NCBI RefSeq assembly: GCF_000003195.3
Contig: NC_012870.2
Span: 17,848,501 to 17,912,500 of the forward strand
Length of the DNA: 64,000 nt
Reading direction: 5' to 3'
DNA from: Sorghum bicolor
Lineage: Eukaryota > Streptophyta > Magnoliopsida > Poales > Poaceae
Part shown: one piece after another, positions 11,886 to 22,880 of the stretch
Layout: every line of letters begins with the position of its first letter
How positions within the stretch are numbered: position 1 is the stretch's first letter
Made by a program: the position numbers and the translations under genes
The notes under the pieces: model-generated
Seen by the model: only the letters and a program-made list of their open reading frames with translations
What the model was told of the DNA's origin: nothing
Database searches by the model: none

Positions 11886-12073
11886 CAGTGGCGGATATAA
11901 GCCTAGGGCCAATATGGCCATGGCCCTAGGCATGGGGAAAAACACTAGAGTATTTCCTTTGTTTTTTCTAGCTAATTATATATTAACATTACTTTTGTCT
12001 ATTAACATGTGATCCGATGTTGGTGGTTTATAGTATTGGCCCTAGTCGTGAAAGTTCCCCAGCTCCGCCACTG
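11886..12073. mobile_element. hAT-type MITE with CAGTGGCGGA ends
   Basis: Inverted ends CAGTGGCGGA and TCCGCCACTG, flanked by an exact 8-bp duplication ATGTTCTG (11878-11885 and 12074-12081). 188 bp, non-coding. The CAG start and 8-bp duplication fit hAT. Confidence 0.8.
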
Positions 12074-12094
12074 ATGTTCTGCATTGGCAGAACC

Positions 12095-12937
12095 GCGGAG
12101 GTGCAAGGTTCCACCAAAGATTAAGTTTTTTTGGTGGAGAGTGTCTCATGACTTCATCCTTTAGAACTAGTAGGAACTTACACCTTCTGTGGAAGGAAAG
12201 AAGAAACTATGTTTCATATCTAATACAATGTACACATACTATCAGCTTCTGGCTAAGCTCAAAATCGCCATAGGTACTACCTCAGTTTGTCCCAAAACTT
12301 GGACAAGAGATATCCTGGAGGATTCTTTCTGCAAGGAAGAAGACAAAGGCGTAATCCTATGCGGAATGTGATCCTTATGGAGTAGCATAAATGACCAGTG
12401 GGCAGTGGCACGACAAAACACCCATAGACCAGAGCATGACAGCAACCACTTGTGCAATAGAGACTTCTAGCTTTCTAGCGCGAAGCTTGGCAGAACTGAG
12501 AGATCATCTAATTCATCTATGTCTTTGAAGCCACCGGAGGAGGGAACTCTGAAGATCAACACGGATGAGGCCTTCTTACATGAGAATTGCATGGGTGTAA
12601 CAGGGGCGTTGTGTTGCGAGGTAACAATGGCGGGTTTCGGGCGGATTCAGCTAGGTGTTTGGGCTCGGTGGGATCAACTCTCTTGGCTGAAATGGAGGCA
12701 AAATATGAGATGGTACAGGGACTCCTCCAGGGAGGAACAAATAGACCATATCATTATAGAGCCTCAGAGTTGGCATCATTGTGGAAGAGCAGATGGAATA
12801 ATCATTCGGAAATCACTATGATTCTAGATGATGTTGGAGGGATGGTGGCGAGCTTTACTTCTTTTACATTTGTATACACACACCAAAGGGATCGGCGAAT
12901 TTTGCAGCACATCCTTGTGCTCAACATGCTTCGGTGA
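12095..12937 (+). pseudogene. LINE-derived zf-RVT / RNase H (RVT_3) relic
   Basis: The plus strand reads in broken frames as the C-terminal part of a plant LINE-type polyprotein. A zf-RVT-like piece with the block PPKIKFFWWR comes first, near 12110. The RNase H fold then starts with TLKINTD at about 12550, where the D is the usual first catalytic aspartate, and continues in another frame past 12640 with a LLAEMEA block near 12690 that corresponds to the usual E-containing helix. At least one frameshift lies between 12590 and 12660, and stops lie near 12260-12400. Neither the reverse transcriptase core nor a poly(A) end is present. It could also be a host 'ribonuclease H protein'-type pseudogene, since those are of the same origin. 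Confidence 0.55.
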
Positions 12938-12949
12938 TAAGTTGGCTTA

Positions 12950-13172
12950 GGTCTTGTTTAGTTGTGAATTTTTTTTGATTTGGCTACTGTAGCAATTTTG
13001 TTCGTATTTGTCAATTATTGTTCAATTATAGACTAACAAGGCCCAAAAGATTCATCTTGTAAATTACTACAATATAATTAATTATTTTTTTATCTATATT
13101 TAATGTTTCATGCATATATCTAAAGATTTGATGTGATGAGAAATTTTAAAATTTTTGGAAATTAAACAAGAC
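12950..13172. mobile_element. GGTCTTGTTTAG MITE, diverged copy
   Basis: The ends are GGTCTTGTTTAGTTG and the inverted GTCTTGTTTAATTTCC, with the internal family blocks in order. TTA stands at the left. Confidence 0.65.
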
Positions 13173-13219
13173 GTTATTCCTCCTAGCTTTTTGGAGCAAT
13201 ATCTGCAATGTGATCGTAA

Positions 13220-13660
13220 GGGCACTCACAATGCAGACTCTATCATAGAGTCTAAAGTTATTTATTACCTCGAACAATGTGGACTTAGAGTCTAAATAAG
13301 ACGTGGAGTCTTATTTTTTCTAACTCTTTCTTCAATAAATATGTTGTCACATCAGCAAAATACCATAAATAATATGTAATTAATTGTCTTGGACTCTGTG
13401 ATAGAGTCTTGCATTGTGGCCTTGTTTAGTTCGCAAAAAATTTTAAGATTCCCCGTCACATCGAATCTTTGGTCGCATGCATGAAGCATTAAATATAGAT
13501 AAAAGTAAAAACTAATTGCACAGTTTACCTGTAATTTGTGAGATGAATCTTTTGAGCTTAGTTACTCCATGATTGGACAATGTTTGTCAAATAAAAACGA
13601 AAGTGCTACAGTAGCCAAAAACCAAAGTTTTTGCCAACTAAACAAGGCCTGTGAGTGCCC
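13220..13660. mobile_element. Tourist-like MITE, family A, copy 2 (inverted), split by another MITE
   Basis: It begins GGGCACTCACAATGCAGACT and ends TGTGAGTGCCC, with TAA on both sides (13217-13219, 13661-13663). It is in reverse orientation relative to the copy near 61707. The right end is interrupted by a GGCCTTGTTTAG MITE. Confidence 0.8.
13418..13649. mobile_element. GGCCTTGTTTAG MITE nested in family A MITE
   Basis: Complete TIRs, flanked by TGT on both sides (13415-13417 and 13650-13652). The other family A copies read straight through GCATTGTGAGTG here, so the empty site is known. Confidence 0.85.
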
Positions 13661-14210
13661 TAACGATCGCCTTTAATTAATTGAGCTAGGAGGAAGATGA
13701 GATGTGCGGGTTTCTCCTTCCTGTCGCGCTGCTAAAAACAGTACTCCTGGGTCCTGACTCATTTGCTTTCTTGCTCTCGCTTGCATTTGCACGTCTATAT
13801 GACGCTCGTGCCAGAAAGTCAGATCACTATTGCGTAGATCCCTCTCAACTGTTTGTCCAGATGATAGTACATATTCTTTCGAGAAAATAATATAATAACA
13901 AGTTATAACGCGAGAAAAAGAACCATGGCTCAAAATTAATGTTTATTCCCAAGTTCATATCAAAATGCAATGATAAGCAGTCTCGTAAAGAAGAAGTGTG
14001 ACTTCATATTTCCTTGAGCTTTCACATAATTCTTTTTGCATTTAGCGTTGATATTCATTCAACGATTTTTTAAAGCAAGATCAAAGTAACCAAGAAAGTT
14101 CAACCATGACAAGATTTAATTCAAGTGCCATTCCATTCGAATAGTCATGGCAAAAAAAACTACACCACACATGCGAGATACGAAGTCATTGCAATTATCT
14201 TGTAGCATAA
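13661..14210. other. Intergenic, nothing recognised
   Basis: No domain, complete repeat or gene signal supported. The open frames near 13700-13930 overlap on both strands and show no protein family. Confidence 0.4.
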
Positions 14211-14548
14211 GGCTGTCTCCAACAGGATATCTATTTGGAAATCCAAACCTAAAATAGATCTCCAACATAAATATAGGGAACCCAAACCTAAAATAGATCT
14301 CCAACACAATACCTATAGCATCTATAGCATCCAACAGAGTACCCATACAGAAGACCCATTTTAGGTATCAAGAGAGGCATAACTTAAATTTAGGTATCCT
14401 CTCTCCTTGGGACCCATTTGCAGAGAGTGTTGTCTTTTAAGTATTGTTGTTGGATAAAACTAAAAATAAGTATGAAACCTTTTACCTGTAGCGCTATCCA
14501 AAGGACAAATGAATCTTGTATTTCGGGTGACGATTGTTGGAGATAGTC
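14211..14548. mobile_element. Tourist-like MITE, fourth family
   Basis: TIRs GGCTGTCTCCAACAG and the inverted GACTATCTCCAACAA, flanked by TAA on both sides. 338 bp. It contains an internal direct repeat (aacctaaaatagatctccaaca at about 14247 and 14286). Confidence 0.75.
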
Positions 14549-15479
14549 TAAGCATGGCCTCAAGCGTCATATATGTCTCAAATATAATGCTCATTACTTT
14601 TCAAAAGGTTTCTGATTTTTTATAAGAACCACACAAAATAAAACAAAGAAAAGTGTTTTTTTAAAGAACACAAGTTCCCCCCAAATGACCATTGTCTCAA
14701 AGAGCCAAATAGATTCAAAATCCTCCCTATAAGCAAAAGAAAGGATATAATACTATCTAAAAAAAATCAGAAGAATTAACAAAGTATGCTCAACGTGAAC
14801 ACATTTCAACGTCGTCTACCAATCACACCCGAAAAGGAAATTCAACCCATTACTTTTCAACTGGACTAGAAGTCTAGTTCCTTACTTTTATTCCAAATTT
14901 GACTTCACACGTACGCATAAAAGTACAACGATCTATGCAACTAATTCGAAGGATATATACGATTATTCGTCTTCCCAATATCCATCGCCTGCTTCAACGA
15001 AACAACGGGTGTGAATTCTCCCGTTCCAGTAGTTCCATCGCCCAGCGTTTGTCTCGCTACCAGCCTATCAGGTCATCAGGTCACGCTCACCGATTCGCGT
15101 CGATCGCGTAATGAATCTAGACGACGATGGAGGAAGAGAGAGACGTAGGGGCAAAGTTCATCTCTATGCCCGGCGACGATGCGGTCACCATGTATGTTTA
15201 TACTAGTATATACTTGTATTATTGCTGTACCCGTACACCGACACCTCTGCTCTCGCCTCTCGGATTGGTTGGTTCATTGAACCTGGACGCCTTCCCTGTC
15301 GTCATTCACTGGTCACTGCTTCTTCGCCGTTGTTCCGGCCTATATAAAGAGAAGGAGAGGCCCAAAGTATAAGCCAACCCAAGCCAGCTCAAATCTTTGA
15401 TCGAAGAGTAGAAAGCTTGATTGATCCAATAATAATCAACGTTGGAGTATACATTGTTTGTAGTATTATTAGCAGCAGC
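14549..15479 (+). promoter_or_regulatory. Upstream region and 5' UTR of the LSU-like gene
   Basis: A TATA box (TATATAAAG) starts at 15341 and is followed by a purine-rich leader, giving an expected transcription start near 15370 and a 5' UTR of about 110 nt. GAGAC, the core of the sulphur-response element described for sulphate transporter promoters, occurs at 15140-15144, and its complement GTCTC at 15051-15055. A five-base core is common by chance, so its role here is conjecture. Confidence 0.5.
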
Positions 15480-15815
15480 ATGATGACGAGAAAAGTGGCC
15501 GGCGGGGAGGCGGAGGAGATGAAGCGGAGGAACGCCGAGCTGGAGAGGGCGGTCGCGGAGGCGGCGGCGAGGGAGGAGCGGCTGCGGCGGGAGCTGGAGG
15601 CGGCCCTGGCGCGGCTGGCGGTGGCCGAGGAGGCCGAGGAGCGCCTGTGCGTGCAGCTCGGCGAGCTGGAGGCCGAGGCCGTGGAGCAGGCCATCGAGTA
15701 CCAGGAGCGTGTCAGGGCGCTGTCCGAGCGCCTCGCCTTCGCCGACGGCGTGCTCAGGTCGTCCGGGATCCGGGGCTTCGCCGCCGCCGGCGCATCCACC
15801 TCGAGGATGGATTGA
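15480..15815 (+). CDS. LSU: RESPONSE TO LOW SULFUR (LSU) family protein
   Basis: A single-exon gene of 111 residues. The central and C-terminal part carries the LSU family signature: EAEERLCVQLGELEAEA at about residues 62-78, followed by a helix with EYQERVRALSERL. Almost the whole protein up to residue 95 is a predicted coiled coil rich in E, R, A and L. LSU proteins in Arabidopsis are small coiled-coil proteins of about 95 residues, induced by sulphur deficiency, that form dimers and bind many partners in stress signalling, including iron superoxide dismutase. The start is the first ATG at 15480; a second ATG follows directly. In-frame upstream sequence has no other ATG. A TATA box about 140 bp upstream and a normal leader suggest a working gene. 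GC content is far above its surroundings, as is usual for grass single-exon genes. Confidence 0.85.
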   Translation: MMTRKVAGGEAEEMKRRNAELERAVAEAAAREERLRRELEAALARLAVAEEAEERLCVQLGELEAEAVEQAIEYQERVRALSERLAFADGVLRSSGIRGFAAAGASTSRMD

Positions 15816-16586
15816 TTTGATCGATGTGTGTGTACGTACGTCATCACCGGCAAAACTGGCTGCGTGCTCCGATCCTCAACGATCGACGGGTATTAGTAGT
15901 GGCCTAAATTAAAGGGACGTGTACATTTTGTTAATTATTTTTATTATCGTCCACCACGTTGATTCATGTGTGGCGTAGTACGTGTGTATATTGTCTGGAG
16001 TTTATATTATTAGCTTGAGAGATGTAGACAAGGTTGTAAAGAAATCAGTGGCTACTGATCTGCTTTCTACTTTTCGCTGGTTTCATTTTAATTTATATAT
16101 AATATAAGACCGGACGGATCGGTCTTTGCCCTCTACTTCTGTTTTGTTTAAGAAAAAGAAAATCCTTCAACTGAACTAATTTACAGGCTTTGATGGCCGG
16201 CAACTCAACGTGCAATTAGAAAAGGGATCTAGCTAGTTGCATCTGATAGCTAAAAATCACCCAACATTAGCAAGATGGCTTCGATGTTAGGCAAAAACTT
16301 CTATGTGTAAGTGTAAAAGAGGCCACCACCTCGCCTCCGTAGTTATGTCACACCAAAGTTCGTAAAGCTGCTGTTTGGTTCACACACAAAGGTGAATGCA
16401 ACCACAAGGACACGACTCATTTGCCGCCTCAGAGTGTGGCGAAGGGTTTCGGCACCAACGTTGTGGCGCCATCGCAACTCGCCACAACCCAGTCATGGCG
16501 CAACATGACTTCTAACCAAACATCCCTAAGGTTAAAATAATGACAGATTTCAAAGTATCTACAAGCAGTCCATACGCATGGATCCC
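15816..16586. other. 3' UTR of LSU and short intergenic spacer
   Basis: The 3' UTR probably ends within about 300 nt of the stop. No canonical AATAAA was fixed. Nothing coding between here and the CACTA element. Confidence 0.4.
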
Positions 16587-16589
16587 ATA

Positions 16590-16780
16590 CACTGGTGCAG
16601 GACGGGGCATTAGCACCGGTCGGGAAGGACCTGTTGCCCCGGTTCCCGAGCCGGTGCTGCCCTTCCGGGACTAAAGGGGTTCCTGCAACCGGGGCTAAAG
16701 CCTCCCCCCTCCTGCCAGGGCTGCCACGTTGCAGGACACTTTAACACCGGTTGGTATTACCAACCGGTGTTAAAGGATTT
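16590..16780. repeat. Left TIR and subterminal repeats of the CACTA element
   Basis: After the CACT terminus come several copies of AGCACCGGT, ACACCGGTTGG or their inverses, including the hairpin-forming pair around 16741-16776. Such short repeats in both orientations are where TnpA-type proteins bind in En/Spm. Confidence 0.75.
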
Positions 16781-17061
16781 CTTTTTTTGGTTCACTTCTT
16801 CGGTTCTGTTTATTGTTTTTATATAATATATAATAATAGGTTTTTCAATACATGTTATTGCTGATACAATAATATATTTATATTACACGCATATATAAAT
16901 GAAAATTATAGACTTGGCTTAATAATTAAGCTTTGCCTATAATAAAATGAATAGACCACATCAAAAATTAAATAGATATGTAAAAAGCTTTATATATATA
17001 TATAGTTTTATATGTATAAAATTCGTAACACATATATACATAGAGTTTTTTCTCCCAATGT

Positions 17062-17759
17062 CTACAAACGATACAAATGATCATCGTTGTTTGGAATAAG
17101 AGTTTCGTTGCCGTTGAAGTAAAACTCGCCGTTTGGATTGATCACTTGATCGCGGAGAAATCCTGCTATCGTCTCTTGGATAGCTTTGATTCGGTCTTGT
17201 TGTAGGACCTTTTCCCTCAGCCATTCCGTCTTTAATTTGAAATAAATAAAAAAGGTATTAGTTATCTAAGTTATTCAATATAATTCAGGAGATAATGAAA
17301 AGAGACATGTAACGTACTCTGAGCGTCTCTATGGGTGTTTGATTGACTTGTGCCATCATGAATTTGCACACGTAATATGCACATAGATTGTTCCCCTCTT
17401 CTTGTCTTAAACACCACTGTACGATATATATATAAAAATATTCACGACCACGACAATAAGAAGTTTGTTAGCTAGTAGAACTTACTTGTGGATGTATTAT
17501 GTTAAGCGGCGCTTTAAATCCACCGAGATGTTCACGGTCAATGAATCTTTCCCAAACCCTATACACAGCCATTGTGAATCGTGAACTAATAATTACAGAG
17601 TCATATCATGATATTTTTGTAGCTGAGATCGACATTACGTACCTTTGAATAATGTTTACCATTTGTTGATAATTTTCTTGTGGTTTTCTCATTGAGTCAA
17701 AGATTATCAACCGGTTCTTGGGAATTTCAATGACTATGAGTATCCAGTGAAAGTTGTTT

Positions 17760-17797
<38 letters not shown>

Positions 17798-20700
17798 AGT
17801 CCTATAATGTAAAATCAAATATGCATGCACTTAATAACTATATAACTCACTCGAAGTTGAAGGGGAAGAGTATTTTTTGTTTTTCTTTTTTGTTCACAAA
17901 GAACCTCATAAGATTGGTGCAGACTTCTGTCTCATGATCTGCTGTCCACACTGCCTGCGGAGCCTTGAAAACAATATAAGGGTCAACGAACCCAATACTA
18001 TTGTCATTTCTCATTCTGAGCTCTCTCATTTGGTGCCTGCATATATACATACAAATCCTAAGTGTGTAAGGATTATATACATGTAATTAAAGAAGTTAGA
18101 AGTATAATAAAAAGAAAAAAATACTTACAGACAAAAGGAGCTGACAAGAGATTTGTCAAGAGCGTCGAGGTGACATAATTGGTGCAATTCTTCGAACTGC
18201 ACGTATATGAGGTCATCTCCACGGAAGTAGTGATGTTGTCTAATACGAACAGAAATCCAATTCTCTCCCCTTTTAGACGCCTCAATGCACCATTTGTTTA
18301 TTGCAAACATTTGTGTGTCGAGCTCGTGTAAACGCTTAGGGTCGAATAGACTCCTGCCCGGTTCATATCTTGCCCTCCATTGATCAACTACCTCGGCTTT
18401 TTCAAATGTTTGACATCCAAGAATGGTGGCAATTTCTTCCATATTTAAACCGCTCTGTCCAATGTAACGCTCAAGCGAGTCTAGCTCAGACAACACTAAG
18501 GGTTTCTTTGGCATGAAGTCTTCATTTGAGCCGTATTGATTTGGCACAATCAAATGGAGCACCGGTTTTGATACTTCTCCGAGCTGTGGGATCCCCTTTC
18601 CTACTCTCTTCTTAGGCTGTGAAGACTTGACCAGAGACCGCTCATAGTCCGAAAGTGCTGGCTTTTTCTAAGCTTCGCGTTGCTTCTTTTGATGGTCCGC
18701 CACCTTCTGCCTGAGTTCCGATGACTTTACATAAAAGTACTGCTTTTCTGGGTTAAGCCGTTTTTTCCTATCCTCCTTCAATTTATCAAAAAATTATTTG
18801 ACCTCAGCTTTGGATGTAGCAATTACCTCCTCTTCACTCTTTTCGTAAGGTAATTTTTCTGGCGTCTTAGCTCTCTTTGCTGAGGCAGCCTTCTTTGGAG
18901 GTGGGATCAATGACTTCGGTCCTTCTTGGGCGGACCGCTTCTTACTACCTCGCTTTGGAGGCGAGGGGACCGACCGTGCACTCTTTGGAGAGGGCGGTGC
19001 AGGCGGTGGAGGTGGTGGGGCCGATCTTTTTGGCGTTGGAGAACGCGGTGGAGGAGTTGGAGACCTCGGTGGAGGAGGTGGAGACCGTGGTGGAGGCGGT
19101 GGCGGGGTCGGTGTGGCCGCCGCAGGTGTTGGAGGAGATCCAGCATTGTCACCGCCCGCAGCACTATGATGCGCTGGGGAGAGAACTCGACTTAGGTTGG
19201 AGGAGTCCCTGCAAAGAAAACAATTACAAGTTTTGTGAGCAAACTTTTTTTTAATTTCAATACATAATAAATAATATAAGAAGTAAAATCACACACAAAC
19301 CTATGTTGAGGAATAATTATGAAGCGCTTGCGCCAACAAATAAATGTCTTCTCAGCTTCACCTAAGGTATTCTCTCCGTCTCCCCTTCTATGTCTAGTGG
19401 CACATTGCCACAACCTTTCTCAACCCTATCAACCGAGACGCTAGCATATCCACCAGGTACTTCCGTGGATGCGCAGCTACTTTTCAACTGGCCTGGAGGG
19501 CTAACATTGACCTCAGGCTGTGATGTACCTTGCCCTTTCGTCATTTGACTAAGTGCTGCTTGCACTTGCCTTTGAATCTCTGCCTGCATCCATTCTTCAC
19601 GAGCTTTCTCGCGTTCTTGTGACTGCAGAACAAAAGCTTCCAGGCGGCGGATCCGCTCTACCTCCTCATCCTTCTTTCTACGGCGGCTTCTGTAGGTATC
19701 TTGATCGGCTTGGAATGATTGCAGCCACGGAACTGCCCCATAGCCTCTCGTATGCCCACCGTGCTCAGGATTTTCAAGCGCATAGGTGAGTTCATCCTTC
19801 TCCCTGTTAGGCCTGAACTCACCAGACTAAACCGCCTCTCGTGCATGGACTAGTCTCTCTGCTGCTCTAGAGATTTCTTGGCCCCAAACTAGCGCCCTGG
19901 TGTCTAGGTCCACGCTTCCCCCATGACCGTAGAACCAATGCTTGGAGCGCTCGCTCCAATTCTTTGCTATTGTCTCGGGTGTGACCCCCCTAGCAAGCAT
20001 CTCCTGTTCCATTCGGTCCCACTTGGGAACAGCACTCTTATAACCACCTGATCCCATATGATGGTGGTATGTCTTTTTACTGGCATTCTTTTTATTTCTA
20101 TTGGCTCGTTCCTCGCCCTCTTCTGATGTTTTGTACTGCACAAAGTCATCCCAGAAGGCCCTCAGCTTTACATATTGCTTGAGGTTGAAATTTGGAGTCT
20201 CGTTTTTCTTGACATATTTATTGTACAAAGTCTTCTTCCAATTCTGGAAGAGTACTGCCATCTTCTTCATAGTCCAGTCATAAATTCGCACCTTCAACTC
20301 TTCATCGTTGGTGTCGAAGGTGAAAACGTTTGTGACGGCTTTCCAAACTAACTCCTTGTCACGATCAGAGACAGAACTGATCTCAGGAGCACCTCGCTTC
20401 TCTCTCCATTCACGAGCACTGATCGGTATTTGATCTCTCACAAGATATCCACAGTGACTAACATATTTATTTGCATGCTCACCAAGTGGTCTGCCTGTAG
20501 CTATCTCAAACTCAGAGATTACATAGCGGCCCTCAAACGGCTTCTTTGGCCCTCGTGGAGGTACGCTTCTCCCCGTAGAGGTCGATCCAGAAGGCTACAC
20601 GTAGATATAGAAACAAAAATACTAAATTAATAACCAAGTAATAAGTCTAAAACCTAATGTAAGAGATGCATTAATTATATATGTTTACATTTACATATAC

Positions 20701-20829
20701 CTCGTCAGTATTTTCTTCTTGTTGTACGACAAGTTGTTTGCCCTCTTGTTGCTCAGGGGCATTGCCCTCTTGTTGCTCAGTCGGATTGCCCTTGCATGAT
20801 CTCGTGGTAATCAATAAAGTACTAACTAC
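17062..20829 (-). pseudogene. CACTA TnpA-like protein fused to a Ulp1-like cysteine protease, decayed
   Basis: Read leftward, the gene starts with a Q/E-rich segment (near 20820-20700). It continues into a transposase_24-like TnpA region (20441-19827; blocks RDKELVWKAVTNVF and GVTPETIAKNWSERSKHW), a coiled coil (19780-19560), a proline-rich linker (19180-18950) and a C-terminal Ulp1/C48 protease. The protease lies on small exons: 18036-17851, then one holding FHWILIVIE and IFDSM (ending 17643), then 17558-17486, 17416-17318 (GNNLCAYYVC) and 17229-17062. These keep the expected His, Asp and Cys of the catalytic triad. Breaks are in-frame stops near 19830 (TAG), 18796-18794 (TAA) and 18670-18668 (TAG), and a one-base frameshift near 19380. 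One acceptor lies beside or inside a (TA)n run at about 17766-17794. Such TnpA-Ulp1 fusions are known in plant CACTA elements. Confidence 0.75.
17766..17794. repeat. (TA)n microsatellite
   Basis: About 14 TA units, placed directly before the protease exon that begins with the catalytic histidine block. It may have displaced that exon's original acceptor. Confidence 0.9.
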
Positions 20830-20835
20830 TGCTCT

Positions 20836-21653
20836 GCTCATCGAAAGGATTCATACCATCTGTACTTAAGGCGAACCGCAAGTTTCTAGCATCATCTGCA
20901 AAATCTAGGAATTCTCTGTGTATCGCTCTCCACTGGGATCCATCGGTAGGGTGTCTCAGCATATTGTCTATCTTACGGTCTTCTTTATGCCACCGCAACA
21001 ACTTTGCATTGTCCTTATTTCTGAACAGACGTTTTAATCGTGGTATTATAGGAGCATACCACATAACCTTGGCAGGAATTTTCTTCCTATGACGTTCTTC
21101 ACCCTCAACATCGCCAGGATCATCTCGTCTAATCTTATACCGTGATGCCTTACATACTGGACATGCATCCAAATTCTCGTATTCCTTCCCACGGTAGAGG
21201 ATGCAGTCATTAGGACATGCGTGTATCTTCTGGATTTCTAATCCCAAAGGGCAGACAACCTGTTTTGCTTCCTACGTAGTGGTGGGCAATTCGTTGCCTT
21301 TCGGAAGCATCTTTTTTATGATCTTCAATAACTACCCAAATGCCTTGTCAGATGTACCATTTTTTGCCTTCCATTGCAGCAATTCCAGTGTGGTACCCAG
21401 CTTTTTTTGCCCCTCTTCAGCGGTGGGATATAGCGATTTCCTGTGGTCCTCTAGCATGCGCTCGAACTTGGCTTTCTCTTTATCACTTTCACATTCTCTT
21501 TGTGCATCACGGATGGCATCACCAAAAGCATCATCGCCCCGATCATCTTCTGCCGCTACCTCTTCTTCATTATCTCCCCTCATTGCAACATCATTGAAGC
21601 CACCGTACTGAGCAATAATATTGGCATGGTCCAATTCTTCTTCTTCTTCACCT
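20836..21653 (-). pseudogene. CACTA Tnp2 transposase, middle part (truncated)
   Basis: Minus-strand reading gives the region of Tnp2 (Transposase_21 family) before the catalytic core. It begins with an acidic stretch, followed by the FERMLEDHRKSLYP block, then the zinc-binding-like HACPNDCILYRGKEYENL..CPVC block and finally NLRFALSTDGMNPF. Two stops interrupt it, near 21330 and 21275. The frame then ends at about 20836 and runs directly into the Q/E-rich start of the TnpA gene. The DDE catalytic core, which normally follows the MNPF motif, is therefore missing through an internal deletion. The N-terminal part of the same gene lies at 31015-31265, on the other side of the nested retrotransposon; the two halves join in frame once one copy of AGGTG is removed. 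Confidence 0.8.
21649..21653. repeat. Target-site duplication CACCT (left)
   Basis: It matches 31010-31014 on the other side of the nested retrotransposon. Confidence 0.9.
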
Positions 21654-22865
21654 TGTTAGGTATTTTAAACGCAAATAGAAAAATCCGCAAGCGCACGGAT
21701 ACCGATGTAGCTTTCACCCGGGAGTATTCCAGAGTATCGATTTTTCACAGAGAACGTGAGTGTACTAATTAAGAATCAAGATCGCCCAAGGATAACTATA
21801 TAATTGTTTTTGGTGGGAAGAGAGGAAGTTTCCTGAGAGTTCTCTAGTTGATCTAAGAATCAAGAATTACTTCAAGATTATCTATTTCGGGACATCAGAA
21901 CACTAACCACAGAAAGAGATGAGAAGGGGGCTAGGAAGCTCTGACTACGGTCCTACAAACACCGATCCGAACGAGGTGGAATACGTCGACCGTTAGGGCT
22001 GTCACTACCCTAGGGCTACCACAACAATCCGCAGGATTGGGTGCAATTCCAGGTAATTGCAAGACTAAACACCACGTCTAATCTATTAATTACTACTCTA
22101 GCGTTATAAAGACTAGAGCACTTGATGCAAGCGGGAATCTAATAAATAACTTGAATGTAAATAAAAGTAATTAAAGGACTTAGGAATTATGAATTGAAGA
22201 ACCTGGAGAACGATGAAGAACGAACCAGTTGCTGCAAAAGTACAATGTTGAGGAAAATCTGACAGATCCGGCTCCTCCTCCGCTCTCCTCTTCTCTCTCC
22301 CTATTTTCTAGATTACAACTAGAACTAACTAGAACTAGAACTAGAACTAGATGAACTAGAACTAGATCTAGATGAACTAGAGGTAGAACTAGAAGAACTA
22401 GAGGGATCCTCTCTACTTGGATGAAGAATTGAAACCCTAGCTTTGATTCTGTAGAAGAGGTATGATCTCCGGGGGCCAGGGGGTCTGGTTTTATAGTCCC
22501 TTCAAGTGAATCTGGTCCGTCGGATCAAACCGACATTGATCGTGTGGTTTTCCTTGAAGTATTAGGTCAGTGGAGCATGATCAGGGCGGGCGCCCAGTGC
22601 CCGGCCCCGTCACGTCTCTCGTTCGGTCCCGTGGCTTCTGGAGTCTTCTAGATGATAAAAAATTACGCGGCACGTTAATATCTCTATGTAAACCCGACGT
22701 ATGGGCCTTTCTTCCGTATTTCCTAATAACCCCCTGCAGAAATAGACAAACACCAAAACTCGTGGAATTCTGTCAGATAAAACCCTAAGTCTAGGTGTTG
22801 GTTGCATTTGGATCCTTTTCGATGATTAGTTGATGGTTAAATGTGAGCATTAAGGACCGTCAACA
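21654..22865 (-). repeat. 3' LTR of the nested gypsy element
   Basis: Starts TGTTAGGTATTTTAAAC and ends CCGTCAACA on the plus strand. It contains an (AACTAG)n-like microsatellite at about 22315-22400, also present in the other LTR at 30408-30495. Confidence 0.9.
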
Positions 22866-22880
22866 AGCTCCCCCAAGCTT
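22866..22880 (-). promoter_or_regulatory. Polypurine tract of the nested gypsy element
   Basis: On the minus strand AAGCTTGGGGGAGCT ends directly at the 3' LTR, where second-strand synthesis is primed. Similar AGCTTGGGGGAG motifs also occur inside the element near 24525 and 27362. Confidence 0.75.

Noticed and set aside
15417..15479. Extended N-terminus for the LSU-like protein
   Set aside because: The upstream start is TTG. The hydrophobic extension is translated 5' UTR and is not part of the family.
18907..19195. His/Leu-rich and Arg/Trp-rich frames opposite or overlapping the proline-rich linker
   Set aside because: Other-frame readings of the repetitive CCTCCACCA-type linker DNA of the TnpA-Ulp1 gene.
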